Of a stretch of 64,000 nucleotides of DNA, positions 53,766 to 63,157 are shown piece by piece. How positions within the stretch are numbered: the stretch's first letter is position 1; the number at the start of each line of letters is the position of its first letter. Source of the stretch: Bacteroidia bacterium (lineage in GTDB: Bacteria > Bacteroidota > Bacteroidia > J057); the NCBI GenBank assembly GCA_030430205.1, contig JAUIGE010000004.1:124001-188000 (forward strand), written 5' to 3'. Made by a program: the position numbers and the translations under genes. The notes beneath the pieces were generated by a model that was given only the letters and a program-made list of their open reading frames with translations, was not told where the DNA came from and did no database searches.

Positions 53766-54842
53766 TTGGCCAGAGAAAAATCATTAGAAACAGACTATAG
53801 ACGCACGCGCGGTGAGACCATAGAGATTGAAGGGGAGGAGCTTTTTGATCATTATACCCTCATGGCTACCAGTGGGCAAAAAGCTATGCGCGTGGACAAA
53901 TTTCTGTGCAATCTGCTCCCGGGCATCACGCGCTCGCGCATCCAAAACGCCTCCAAAACAGGCTCTATCGCCGTTAATGGCATTCCTGTGAAGGTTTCCT
54001 ATAAAGTAAAAGGCGGGGATGTGGTCAAATTGCTGTTGCCCTATCCGCCTCCGCCGGAGCTCGATGCGGAAGACATTCCGATAGATGTGCGCTATGAGGA
54101 CGACGACATGATGCTCGTCTACAAAGATGCCGACATGGTCGTGCATCCCGGCGTGGGCAACCACACCGGCACCCTTGTCCATGCCCTGCTATGGCATGTG
54201 CAGCACAGCTCCCCGCTGCCCGAAGGCAGCGGCATTGAGGGCGAACTTCGCCCCGGTCTCGTGCATCGCCTCGACAAAAATACCACCGGTATCATGGTTG
54301 TCGCCAAGCATGAGCAGGCGCTGGCGCACCTGTCCCAGCAGTTTTTTGACCGGACGACCGATCGCCGCTACTGGGCCATCGTCTGGGGCGATGTGAAGGA
54401 AGATGAAGGCACCATCACCGGCCATACCGGCCGCAGCCTCAAAGACCGCAAGGTCTTTCGGGTATTTCCCGATGGCGATCATGGCAAGCATGCCGTGACA
54501 CACTTTAGGGTGCTGGAGCGCTTTGGCATCGCTACCCTGGTAGAACTCAAACTCGAAACCGGGCGCACGCACCAGATCCGCGTGCACATGAAGTATCACG
54601 GGCATACGCTTTTTGGCGATACAGAATATGGCGGGGATAAAGTGCTCGCAGGCCTGAAAACCAGAAAGTACCAGCAATTTATCAAAAACTGCCTCGAACT
54701 GATGCCGGCACAGGCCCTTCACGCCAAGACCTTGTCTTTAGACCATCCCCGCACGGGCAAACGCATGGTTTTTGACAGCGAACCGCCGCCTAATTTTGTG
54801 GCGCTGATGGAGAAGTTGCGGAAATGGGGGGAATATAATTAG
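53766..54842 (+). CDS. RluA-family pseudouridine synthase
   Basis: About 358 residues; the start is uncertain. No ATG precedes the conserved N-terminal part (ELFDHYTLMATSGQKAMRVDKFL), so a TTG at 53766 or 53745 is likely; the ATG at 53862 would cut it. S4 domain (~50-105), then the catalytic domain with GLVHRLDKNTTG, where the Asp is the nucleophile, YWAIVWGD, and TGRTHQIRVHMKYHGHTLFGD. It makes pseudouridine in rRNA, most like RluD. A GCAGAT-type repeat and an inverted-repeat element follow. Confidence 0.92.
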   Translation: MAREKSLETDYRRTRGETIEIEGEELFDHYTLMATSGQKAMRVDKFLCNLLPGITRSRIQNASKTGSIAVNGIPVKVSYKVKGGDVVKLLLPYPPPPELDAEDIPIDVRYEDDDMMLVYKDADMVVHPGVGNHTGTLVHALLWHVQHSSPLPEGSGIEGELRPGLVHRLDKNTTGIMVVAKHEQALAHLSQQFFDRTTDRRYWAIVWGDVKEDEGTITGHTGRSLKDRKVFRVFPDGDHGKHAVTHFRVLERFGIATLVELKLETGRTHQIRVHMKYHGHTLFGDTEYGGDKVLAGLKTRKYQQFIKNCLELMPAQALHAKTLSLDHPRTGKRMVFDSEPPPNFVALMEKLRKWGEYN

Positions 54843-55171
54843 CAGATGAGCAAATCAATGTCATTAAGCTAAGAGATCACCATATCGGCGCGGATTACCC
54901 AAAAGCCAGCGCAAGAGCCACTGAATCGGGTTCAGCGCAGGCTACATCCGCGCCAGCTTTTCTTTGAAAAGCAAAAACAAGCTGCTTTTAGCAGCAAAAA
55001 ATATTTACAAGCTGCTATAGCAGCAAAAAAACGAATTGCTGGAGCGGATTTCGGCATAAGGGTGGGCTCTTGTGCGTAATCCGCTCCAGAAGTTTCCTTA
55101 ACTTAATGACATTGATGAGCAAATGTGCGGATTAGCAGATGATTAAGAATCTTTAGATCTGCTAATTCTTT
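54843..55171. other. Non-coding stretch with an inverted-repeat element
   Basis: About 330 bases with no ORF that looks real. It contains the element at 54857-55113 and GCAGAT-type units on both sides (54839-54856 and 55114-55168). Confidence 0.7.
54857..55113. mobile_element. Transposase-less element with 17-base inverted ends
   Basis: AATGTCATTAAGCTAAG at 54857-54873 and its near-perfect complement CTTAACTTAATGACATT at 55097-55113 (one mismatch) bound 257 bases. Direct repeats GATGAGCAAAT stand at 54845-54855 and 55114-55124. Inside are GGCGCGGATT...ATCCGCGCC and TGGAGCGGATT...AATCCGCTCCA palindromes and two GCTGC-GCAGC hairpins. No coding sequence. Confidence 0.75.
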
Positions 55172-57007
55172 TCATTTACTCATAGAGTAAAGCTTTTGGT
55201 ATAGCTCATTTTGGGCGAGCAGTTCCTCATGCGTACCACGCGCCACAATCCGGCCCTCTTCGATAAGCATGATCATATCGGCGCCTACCACCGTCGAGAG
55301 CCGGTGAGCGATGACCACCGCTGTGCGGCCTTTCATCACCTTTTCGAGGGCTTCCTGCACGAGTCGTTCCGACTCGGTGTCGAGGTTGGAGGTGGCCTCA
55401 TCGAGGATGAGGAGGGCGGGATCGCGAAATACCGCCCGCGCTATCGCGAGGCGTTGGCGCTGTCCACCGGACAGCATGGTGCCGCGCTCACCGATGACGG
55501 TTTGGTAGCCTTGCGGCAGGGCCGTGATGAAGTCGTGAGCATTGGCGATTTTCGCCGCTTCTACCACCTGATCCAGGTTGGGATTGGCTTCGCCATAGGC
55601 GATATTGGCGAGCACGCTGTCGTGGAAGAGCACCCCTTCCTGGGTGACATAGCCGACTTGTCGGCGCAGGTCTTTGATGCTGAGGTTTTGGGTGTCGATG
55701 CCATCGATGCGGATACTCCCCCGGTAGGGGTCGTAGAAGCGAGGGATCAGATCTACCAGGGTAGATTTTCCACCGCCCGAAGGGCCTACAATGGCCAGGG
55801 TCTGGCCTTTGGGTAATTCGAAGGAAATGTCCTTCAGGACATCCGTATTCTGGCCGTTGTTCGCGTAGCGAAACCATACCCCATCGAAGGCAAGGCCTTC
55901 TTTCATGGTGCTAAGGCTCTGAGCCTGAGGCTGATCTTGTATCGTTATGGCTTCATCAAGAAGCTTTTCGACCCGCTGAAAGGCTGCAATGCCTTTCTGG
56001 ACCTTGGAAAGTGCCGTGGAGATATTGCGGATGGGATCGATGTATTGTGAAAAAAGCACGATGAACATGATGAACTGATCCGCCGTCAAATGGCCTTTGT
56101 CCCCCAAAATCAGCATGCCGCTATAAATGATGATGCAGGAAATCACCAAAACACTCAAAATCTCTGTCAGAGGAGATGCCAGGCTGCTTTGGCGACGCAG
56201 GCTGACCATGGTCTCATAATATTGTTGGTTTTGCTCCTCATGCTTTTTCTCTTCAAAACTTTCCTTCTGAAAAGCCTTCACAATTCGGATTCCGCTGATA
56301 AATTCATCCAGCACGGAGAGCAGATTGCCCAGGGCTTCCTGCCCTTTGTGGGCTTTTCTTTTGAGCTTTTTTGCAATAAAATTGATGAGAAAACCCGTGA
56401 TGGGCAGGATAATCAGCGTGAAAAGCGTCAGTTGCCAGGAAATAAAAAGCATCGAAAGCAATACCAGCAGCATCACGACAGGATCGCGCAGCAGGCTGAA
56501 AAGCGTTCCAATCACGGCTTCCTGCACCACCTGCACATCGCTGATGACGAGGCTCATGATTTCCCCTTTTTTCTTTCGGGTATAAAAAGCCAGATCGAGC
56601 CGGGTCAAGTGGGCAAAAATATGGGTCCGCATCTGGCGGATAACGCCTTGCTCCAGCGGAGCGATAAAGTAGGCTGACAGGTAGCGAACGCTACTTTTTA
56701 GGATAAAAGCAACAAGCAAAAACAGGCAAAAGCCCAATAAAACCCGGAAAGCATCCGGCTGCTCCTGCATATAGCTATGCAATTCATAGTAGCCATGATC
56801 CTTCCAGCTGTCAGGACTTGTCCAGCTAAAGGCGCTTTCGGGCGCGGGAACTTCGGCATCCTGGTTAAAAAGAATGCGCAGAAAAGGAATGATGGAAAAA
56901 AGAGAGACCACATTCAGGATCGAATACAGCAATATAGCGAAGAGGGCTGCGCCTCCATAGCTATAAAAAGCTTTACCGTATGCTAATATTCGGAAATAGG
57001 TCTTCAT
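55172..57007 (-). CDS. ABC exporter, MsbA-like
   Basis: 611 residues, a half-transporter: six helices (~20-330), then an ATPase with Walker A GPSGGGKS, Q-loop YVTQEG, LSGGQRQRLAIARA, Walker B LLILDEATSNLD and H-loop IAHRLST. The long periplasmic first loop (SPDSWKDHGYYELHSY) is unusual for MsbA. It probably flips lipid or exports a hydrophobic compound. Single gene; the CCCGAAA repeat at 57031 lies upstream. Confidence 0.9.
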   Translation of the reverse strand: MKTYFRILAYGKAFYSYGGAALFAILLYSILNVVSLFSIIPFLRILFNQDAEVPAPESAFSWTSPDSWKDHGYYELHSYMQEQPDAFRVLLGFCLFLLVAFILKSSVRYLSAYFIAPLEQGVIRQMRTHIFAHLTRLDLAFYTRKKKGEIMSLVISDVQVVQEAVIGTLFSLLRDPVVMLLVLLSMLFISWQLTLFTLIILPITGFLINFIAKKLKRKAHKGQEALGNLLSVLDEFISGIRIVKAFQKESFEEKKHEEQNQQYYETMVSLRRQSSLASPLTEILSVLVISCIIIYSGMLILGDKGHLTADQFIMFIVLFSQYIDPIRNISTALSKVQKGIAAFQRVEKLLDEAITIQDQPQAQSLSTMKEGLAFDGVWFRYANNGQNTDVLKDISFELPKGQTLAIVGPSGGGKSTLVDLIPRFYDPYRGSIRIDGIDTQNLSIKDLRRQVGYVTQEGVLFHDSVLANIAYGEANPNLDQVVEAAKIANAHDFITALPQGYQTVIGERGTMLSGGQRQRLAIARAVFRDPALLILDEATSNLDTESERLVQEALEKVMKGRTAVVIAHRLSTVVGADMIMLIEEGRIVARGTHEELLAQNELYQKLYSMSK

Positions 57008-57030
57008 TGATTAACTTTGACGAGGAAAGA

Positions 57031-57100
57031 GTTTCGAGTTTTGGGTTTTGAGTTTCGTGTCAATTCAGGAACCCGAAACCCCAAACTCAAAACCCGAAAC
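57031..57100. repeat. CCCGAAA-family repeat, inverted arrangement
   Basis: TTTCGAGTTTTGGGTTTTGA at 57031-57050 and following units face CCCGAAACCCCAAACTC at 57070-57100, giving a hairpin like the one at 2835. It lies between the divergent exporter and rbfA genes, so here it is not a shared terminator. Confidence 0.8.
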
Positions 57101-57118
57101 AAATTTTAACAAATCTAT

Positions 57119-57487
57119 ATGTCAGAAAGCTTAATACAAAGGAAACTCGCGAACCTTATCCGAAAGGAAATCAGTGATACATTGGGAATGGGGCAAAATT
57201 TCCTGCCAGGGGGGATGATCACCATCAGTGTGGTGCGTGTCACGGGCGACCTCGGGCTCGCCAAAATATACGTCACGACCTTGCCTGACAGCAAGTTGGT
57301 GGAGACCGTTGAGAAACTCAACGAAGGGAACTGGGCTATCCGCAAGGCCCTTGCGGCCCGTATCCGCAACAAAGTGCGGAAGGTGCCCGAGATCCGCTTT
57401 CATGTGGACGATAGCTTTGAAGAAGCTAACAGGATTGAGCAATTGTTGAATTCTGTGAAAAAAGAGGAAGAGGAGGGGGAGGATTAG
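57119..57487 (+). CDS. rbfA: Ribosome-binding factor A
   Basis: 122 residues. IQRKLANLIRKEISDTL, ISVVRVTGDLGLAKIYVT and RKVPEIRFHVDDSFEEANRIEQLL are typical. It helps mature the 30S subunit, notably in the cold. An acidic C-terminal tail (KKEEEEGED) is normal for the phylum. First gene of a run with the LolC/E-like permease and pcm; the start lies 18 bases after the inverted CCCGAAA repeat. Confidence 0.93.
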   Translation: MSESLIQRKLANLIRKEISDTLGMGQNFLPGGMITISVVRVTGDLGLAKIYVTTLPDSKLVETVEKLNEGNWAIRKALAARIRNKVRKVPEIRFHVDDSFEEANRIEQLLNSVKKEEEEGED

Positions 57488-57544
57488 AGGATGTGGAGAT
57501 TAGCGGATTTGCAGATTAAAACCACGAACTAACGAAGCTTCTTC

Positions 57545-58786
57545 ATGAATTTCCCCTTTTTCATAGCCAGGCGCTACCTTTTTTCCCGAAAAAGCAGCAA
57601 CGCCATCAACATCATCACCTCCATTTCTATGGTGGGAATCATGGTCGGTACAGCTGCGCTGGTGATCGTCTTGTCCGTATTTAATGGGCTTTCCAGCTTG
57701 CTGGAGGGGCTTTTTGCGGCGATTGATCCCGACCTGAAGGTCGTTGCAGCCAAAGGAAAATCCTTTGTGGAGCAGGAAGACCTGATCGCCCAATTGAAAA
57801 ACCATCCGGATGTCGCCATCCTCACCCGTACGATCGAAGATCGTGTCGTCATGCAGTATTTTGACAAGCAGGTGGTAGCCACCATCAAAGGGGTGGAGGA
57901 CAATTTTACCGAAGCAAATGAAATCGCCTCAGAGGGCTATGTGTGGGAAGGTGAATATTCTTTTGAGAAAAGAAATGGGATAGATCAGGGCGTTTTTGGG
58001 CAGGGGGTCGCGGCTCAATTGAGCCTCAATATCAATGACCATGTCAATCCCATCCAGATTCAAATATTGAATGATGAGGCCAATAATATGCTCGATCTGA
58101 GCAATGCCATCATCTATGAGTCCATTTTTCCGGCGGGCCTTTTTAGCGTGCAAAAAGAATACGATGACCGTTTTGTGCTGGTCAGCCTGGCTTTTGCCAG
58201 GGAGCTTTTTGGCTATAAGGACCGTGTCTCTTCCTATGAAATCGCGCTTCGCGATTTTGACAAGGTGGATGAAGTCAAAGCATCGCTGGAAGCGATTTTG
58301 GGACCAGAGTATATGGTCATCACCTGGTACGAGCAGCACCAAAGCCTCTACCGCGTCATGCGCAATGAAAAATACATTGGCTACCTCATCCTCACCCTGC
58401 TGCTCGCCATCGCTGCGATCAACATCGTCGGCAGCCTTTCTATGATCGTTTTGGAAAAAACCCGCGACATAGCCGTCCTCAAATCCATGGGCGCTACGAC
58501 CCGCCTGATCCGCCGCATCTTCCTGATGGAAGGCGTTTTGGTGGGAGGAATAGGAGTCGTCGTCGGCATGATCATCGCCTACGGCTTTGGCATTTTGCAA
58601 CAAAACTATGGCCTGCTCACCCTCTCTGGAGGCGAAAATTTCCGCATCAACGCTTTCCCCCTGGAAATGCGCTTCAATGATTTTTTGCTGATATTTTTGA
58701 CCGTGACGGGACTTTCGCTGCTGGCTGCCATTTACCCTTCATTTAAGGCAGCCCAGGTCGAAGTGGTGGAGGGTTTGCGGAAATAA
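57545..58786 (+). CDS. LolC/LolE-like lipoprotein-releasing permease
   Basis: 413 residues: helix 1 (IITSISMVGIMVGTAALVIVLSVFNG), periplasmic domain (~50-275), then three helices from ~280. LEKTRDIAVLKSMGAT is the coupling-helix region. It releases lipoproteins from the inner membrane with a LolD ATPase; no lolD is beside it, but the ATPase at 38155 is a candidate. In many Bacteroidota the rbfA-lolE pair is conserved as here. Confidence 0.9.
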   Translation: MNFPFFIARRYLFSRKSSNAINIITSISMVGIMVGTAALVIVLSVFNGLSSLLEGLFAAIDPDLKVVAAKGKSFVEQEDLIAQLKNHPDVAILTRTIEDRVVMQYFDKQVVATIKGVEDNFTEANEIASEGYVWEGEYSFEKRNGIDQGVFGQGVAAQLSLNINDHVNPIQIQILNDEANNMLDLSNAIIYESIFPAGLFSVQKEYDDRFVLVSLAFARELFGYKDRVSSYEIALRDFDKVDEVKASLEAILGPEYMVITWYEQHQSLYRVMRNEKYIGYLILTLLLAIAAINIVGSLSMIVLEKTRDIAVLKSMGATTRLIRRIFLMEGVLVGGIGVVVGMIIAYGFGILQQNYGLLTLSGGENFRINAFPLEMRFNDFLLIFLTVTGLSLLAAIYPSFKAAQVEVVEGLRK

Positions 58787-58804
58787 AAAAGGACGCAGAT
58801 TTTT

Positions 58805-59455
58805 ATGCAAGAATCTTACAAATACCGCGGCAAGCGCGCCAAACTGATCGACCATTTGCGCAGCAAAGGCATCACAGACGAAGCCGTGCTGGAAGCCATG
58901 CTCAAAATCCCCCGTCATGACTTCGTCGAAGGCGCTTTTCAGGATCAGGCTTATGAAGACAAGGCTTTGCCGATCCGTGCAGGGCAGACCATCAGTCAGC
59001 CTTTCACTGTGGCCTATCAGACCCAGATGATGGGGCTCTCACGGGGCATGAAAGTGCTGGAAATCGGAACCGGTTCCGGCTATCAGGCGGCTGTCTTGTG
59101 TGAAATGGGCATGAAGGTTTTTAGCATAGAACGCTCTCAGACGCTGCACGAAGAGGCCAAAGAATGCCTCACGGCCCTGGGCTACGAGCCCTACCTCAAA
59201 TGCGGCGACGGCAGCCTCGGCTGGAAGCTTTACCAGCCTTTTCAACGCATACTCGTCACGGCTGCCAGCCCTGATATACCCGAACCCCTCAAGCAACAGC
59301 TTGATATCGGCGGCAAACTCATCATCCCCGTAGGGGGACGGGACTCGCAGCTCATGACGGTCGTCACCCGCAGCTCAGCCGATCGCTTTGAGGTGCAATC
59401 GTATCAGCGATTCAGCTTTGTGCCCCTGATAGGGGCTCATGGTTGGGAGGACTGA
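58805..59455 (+). CDS. pcm: Protein-L-isoaspartate O-methyltransferase
   Basis: 216 residues. VLEIGTGSGYQAAVL binds SAM; ISQPFTVAYQTQ and HGWED are family signatures (the first being the isoaspartate site). It marks damaged aspartyl residues for repair. It overlaps the 3' end of the xanthine dehydrogenase gene on the other strand by 19 bases. Confidence 0.95.
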   Translation: MQESYKYRGKRAKLIDHLRSKGITDEAVLEAMLKIPRHDFVEGAFQDQAYEDKALPIRAGQTISQPFTVAYQTQMMGLSRGMKVLEIGTGSGYQAAVLCEMGMKVFSIERSQTLHEEAKECLTALGYEPYLKCGDGSLGWKLYQPFQRILVTAASPDIPEPLKQQLDIGGKLIIPVGGRDSQLMTVVTRSSADRFEVQSYQRFSFVPLIGAHGWED

Positions 59456-61698
59456 TACAGGCCCATCAGTACCTTTTCAGGGGTAAAAGGCGCATCATAA
59501 GTGGATTCAAAATCGGGATTAAAAGCACGCAAAGCGCTTTCAATGGCAAAAAAGGCACCCATGCCATACATCAATGGCGGTTCGCCTACAGCTTTGGATT
59601 TGAGAATGGCCATCTCTGTGCCTTCCGTTTCGAATGCCTCGATGAGGATCTCGCCGGGGACAGCGTAGATGTCCGGGATTTTGTAGGTGGAAAGGGAATT
59701 GGAACGCAATTTCCCCGCCTGATCATAGCTCAACTCTTCCATCGTCATCCAGCCGATGCCCTGCACAAGCCCGCCTTCAATCTGGCCTGTATCTACTGCC
59801 GTATTCATGCTTTTGCCGAAGTCATGCACGATTTTGACGGAGTCAAATTCATAGGTGCCCCGGATGCAATCCAGCGTCACTTCAGTAAGCGCCAGCCCAA
59901 AAACATGGTAGGCAAAGGGGTGTCCCTTTTCGATGGTTTTATCAAAATGAATGATGGGCGTGGCATAATGGCCGTTTTCTGTCAGGGCGATACGCGCCAG
60001 AAAGGCCATGTCAACGAGCTGATCCCAGCTCATATCTGTTGCTTTTCCCTTTACCCAAATCCGCTCTTCTTTCAGGCTGATATCCGCTGAAGTCACGCCC
60101 CAATGCCTTGCTGCGCAATTTTTTAAGCGCTCCTGGAGCGCCTGACAAGCCTTTTGCAAGGCTTTGCCATTCAAATCCGAAGTGGCACTTGCGGCAGAGG
60201 GAGAAGTATTGGCGACACGGGTCGTATTGGTGGATTCGAGCTTGACGCGCGAAGGATTGAGCGAGAACATCTGCGCTGCGATTTGCAGCATTTTGGTATT
60301 TACGCCCTGGCCCATCTCCACAGCGCCTGTGCTGACGCCCACGCTTCCATCGCTGTAGATGTGGACGAGGGCCCTGGCCTGATTCATAGGCGTTTTGGTA
60401 AAGGAAATACCGAAGGTGACAGGCATAAGGGAAAATCCCTTTTTACGATCCTCATGCTGCGCATTGAATTCCTGAACACGCGCTTCGACAGCCTTCAAAT
60501 CAAATTTTGCCTCCAGATCTTCCCAAATCTGACTCAATCCCACGCCATCGGCGATCTGCCCGTAGGGGAAGCTGTCGCCGTTTTTGAGCAGATTTTTCTT
60601 TTGCAAAATACATTTTTCAACCCCCAACTCCCGCGCAGCATGCGCCAGCGCAGCCTCTATCACAAACATGCCCTGCGGGCCGCCAAAGCCGCGAAAGGCG
60701 GTATTGGGCGGCAAATTCGTTTTGCAGCTGTAGGCTGTGACTTCGACATTCGGCACGAAGTAGGAGTTGGTGGCATGGAAGAGCGTGCGCTCCATGACCG
60801 CCGGCGAAAGGTCCGCCGATGCGCCTGCATTCTGGTGAAATGTCGCCTCATAGGCGATGATTTTCAGCTCCTCCGACAAACCGATTTTGTAATCGGAACT
60901 GTAAGGATGCCTTTTGCCCGTCATGCGCATATCATCCAGCCGATGCAAAACGACCTTGATGGGCTGATTCAGCACAAAAGCGCCCAAAGCCGCCATCACG
61001 CCCCAGGGCGTCGCCTGGTCTTCTTTCCCCCCAAAACCGCCTCCCAGCCGCACCACGTCTACTTCTATGCGATGCATGCCCACGCCCAAAACGCGAGCTG
61101 CCGTGCGCTGTACCTGCGTAGGGCCCTGGGTGGAGGAAGAAAGGCGAATGTGCCCATTTTCCATCGGAACGGCATAAGCGCCTTGCGTTTCTATGTAGAG
61201 ATGCTCCTGCCCGTTGGTCTGGGCTGTGCCTTCGAATATATGGGCGCATTGCGCCCAGGCCGCTGCTGTATTTCCCAGACTGAAAGTTCTGGGAGGGATG
61301 ATCAGCCGGCCTTTTGCGCGGGCTTCGCGCGGATCGGTGATGACTTCTTTTTCGGTGAATTTCATTTTCACCAGCTTGCGCGCCTCGAAGGCGATATGCT
61401 CTGATTCTGCAAGAATCAGGGCGATGGGCTGCCCCTGGAAGTGGACTTCCTTTTCGGCAAATAATTCTTCATCGGGGATGATGCCTCCGATTTGGTTTTC
61501 GCCGGGGATGTCTTCGTGGGTGAGGATATAGGCTACGCCATCCATGGCCAGCGCCTCGCTATAATCTATTGCTACCACCTCCCCATGCCCAATGGGCGAG
61601 TCGAGGACAGCGCCATAGAGCGTGCCCTGGAGGATGGGGATGTCGTCCAGGTAGATGGATTTGCCGGTGACGTGGGATGTGGAGTCTATGTTTTTCAT
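59437..61698 (-). CDS. xdhB: Xanthine dehydrogenase, molybdopterin-binding subunit
   Basis: 753 residues. GKSIYLDDIP at the start, LGGGFGGKEDQA, the TAFRGFGGPQG and MGQGVNTKM loops, and the catalytic Glu in KAVGEPPLMYG place it in the xanthine dehydrogenase large-subunit family with Mo-pterin. It oxidises hypoxanthine and xanthine to urate. Third gene of the guaD-xdhA-xdhB operon, 52 bases after xdhA. The Mo-cofactor insertion gene xdhC is not in view. Confidence 0.94.
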   Translation of the reverse strand: MKNIDSTSHVTGKSIYLDDIPILQGTLYGAVLDSPIGHGEVVAIDYSEALAMDGVAYILTHEDIPGENQIGGIIPDEELFAEKEVHFQGQPIALILAESEHIAFEARKLVKMKFTEKEVITDPREARAKGRLIIPPRTFSLGNTAAAWAQCAHIFEGTAQTNGQEHLYIETQGAYAVPMENGHIRLSSSTQGPTQVQRTAARVLGVGMHRIEVDVVRLGGGFGGKEDQATPWGVMAALGAFVLNQPIKVVLHRLDDMRMTGKRHPYSSDYKIGLSEELKIIAYEATFHQNAGASADLSPAVMERTLFHATNSYFVPNVEVTAYSCKTNLPPNTAFRGFGGPQGMFVIEAALAHAARELGVEKCILQKKNLLKNGDSFPYGQIADGVGLSQIWEDLEAKFDLKAVEARVQEFNAQHEDRKKGFSLMPVTFGISFTKTPMNQARALVHIYSDGSVGVSTGAVEMGQGVNTKMLQIAAQMFSLNPSRVKLESTNTTRVANTSPSAASATSDLNGKALQKACQALQERLKNCAARHWGVTSADISLKEERIWVKGKATDMSWDQLVDMAFLARIALTENGHYATPIIHFDKTIEKGHPFAYHVFGLALTEVTLDCIRGTYEFDSVKIVHDFGKSMNTAVDTGQIEGGLVQGIGWMTMEELSYDQAGKLRSNSLSTYKIPDIYAVPGEILIEAFETEGTEMAILKSKAVGEPPLMYGMGAFFAIESALRAFNPDFESTYDAPFTPEKVLMGLYQSSQP

Positions 61699-61750
61699 TC
61701 TTTTATTTTGTTCCCGGGAAGAGGTGGACGCAGATAAACAAAACCAGCGT

Positions 61751-63157
61751 CTACTCTTCCTCCAAGAGCCCTTTCAAAGAAATCTCCCCTGGAAAAAGCC
61801 CAATGAAATGCGCATAAAATAACTGCCTCAACATCAGTCGCTTATATTCTTTTGTGCCACGCACATCGCTTATCGGGCTGATTTCAGCCTGGAGGACATC
61901 ATTTGCGGATTGGATGGTTTTGGGGGAAAGCGGTTTTCCCTGAAGGAAAGCGCAGCTTTTGTGCAGGTAGGTAGGAATCGGCCCTATGCCTCCGGCAGAG
62001 ATATGCGCTTGCTGGATGATGCCCTCCCGGAGGGTAATGAGTGCAGCGGTATTGACGCTGGCGATGTCCAGGTGTGTGCGTTTGCTGACTTTTTCGAAGT
62101 TGAAATGGCTGTTGGGAGAAGGGATATGGAAGGAAATTTCTGTAATGATTTCGCCTGCTTTTTTATCCAATTCTTTATAGCCCTTGTAAAAGTCTTTGAG
62201 GAAAATACTTCTGTTTTGCTTTTCCTCCGTCAAAGTGATTTTTGCATCCAACGCCAGGAAAAAAGCGGTCAAATCACCAATGGGAGAAGCATTAACGAAG
62301 TTGCCGGCAAGGGTCGAAATATTGCGAATGGGAGAGGAGGAGACCAGTTTGAGGTGGTCACCAAGTCTGGGGAAGTGTTTTTGAAAGATGTCAGAAGTCG
62401 CGATGTCGCTGACTGTGGTCCCGCCGCCAAGGCGGCAGAAGCCGCCTTCCATCCTGACATATCGCCATTCCGGGCGATCTGCCATGACCTCCAGCTCGCG
62501 ATGCGCGAGTTCATCGTGCTTTTGCACGTAGAGGTCCGTGCCTCCGCCCAGGACGATGCCTGTCGGCTGTTTTTGCTTTCGGGGGCGGATCGCCTTCAGG
62601 CGATCAGGGATAAGCTGAAAATAGGTCGGAATAAAATTCCGTTCCACCAACCAATCCACAGGCTGCGCCACATCTTTTCCCGCTAAAGCTTCTGTTATCT
62701 TTTGCGCTGCCCGCCCGATGGCTTTATAGCCGGTACAGCGGCAGATATTTCCGTCAATCGCAGCGATCGCATGCTGAGGAGAGGGGGCAGTAGGCTGTAG
62801 GCAGTAGGCAGTGAGGGAGACGACAAATCCTACCGTGCAAAAGCCGCACTGCGTGCCGGATTCATCCACCATCGCCTGCTGAACAGGCGTCATGCCTTCC
62901 ATATTCAACCCTTCTATGGTGACGACATGCCTGCCATGCACATTGCCAAGGGCTGTGAGGCAGGAGGTGACCTGCTCGTATTTCATCTGGCCATTTTGCC
63001 AGCTTCCGATCAGCACCGTACATGCGCCGCAATCGCCTTCCCGGCAACCGATTTTGGTTCCTGTCAACCGCTTTTCATAGCGCACAAAGTCCAGCAATAA
63101 AGCACCGCTGGGCTGATCTGTGGCGATCTTTCTGTCGTTGAGGATAAACTCAATCAT
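61751..63157 (-). CDS. xdhA: Xanthine dehydrogenase, iron-sulfur/FAD subunit
   Basis: 468 residues from ATG 63157, which shares one base with the guaD stop (TGATG). The 2Fe-2S domain has CREGDCGACTV, then CGFCTVGFV and, further on, CRCTGY. Between CGFC and CRCTGY the chain reads SLTAYCLQPTAPSPQHA, coded by a TTGGCAGT-type repeat tract (62785-62813) where relatives have plain sequence. The FAD domain follows (GIVLGGGTDLYVQKHDE, and IRNISTLAGNFVNASPIGD). Fed by guaD and xdhB in one operon. Confidence 0.93.
   Translation of the reverse strand: MIEFILNDRKIATDQPSGALLLDFVRYEKRLTGTKIGCREGDCGACTVLIGSWQNGQMKYEQVTSCLTALGNVHGRHVVTIEGLNMEGMTPVQQAMVDESGTQCGFCTVGFVVSLTAYCLQPTAPSPQHAIAAIDGNICRCTGYKAIGRAAQKITEALAGKDVAQPVDWLVERNFIPTYFQLIPDRLKAIRPRKQKQPTGIVLGGGTDLYVQKHDELAHRELEVMADRPEWRYVRMEGGFCRLGGGTTVSDIATSDIFQKHFPRLGDHLKLVSSSPIRNISTLAGNFVNASPIGDLTAFFLALDAKITLTEEKQNRSIFLKDFYKGYKELDKKAGEIITEISFHIPSPNSHFNFEKVSKRTHLDIASVNTAALITLREGIIQQAHISAGGIGPIPTYLHKSCAFLQGKPLSPKTIQSANDVLQAEISPISDVRGTKEYKRLMLRQLFYAHFIGLFPGEISLKGLLEEE
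62785..62813. repeat. GGCAGTAGG tract inside xdhA
   Basis: GGCAGTAGGCTGTAGGCAGT with one more unit after it: a variant of the TTGGCAGT family, in frame inside the iron-sulfur domain. Confidence 0.7.

Noticed and set aside
60154..61404. 416-residue plus-strand ORF
   Set aside because: Antisense of xdhB; high-GC third positions keep it open.
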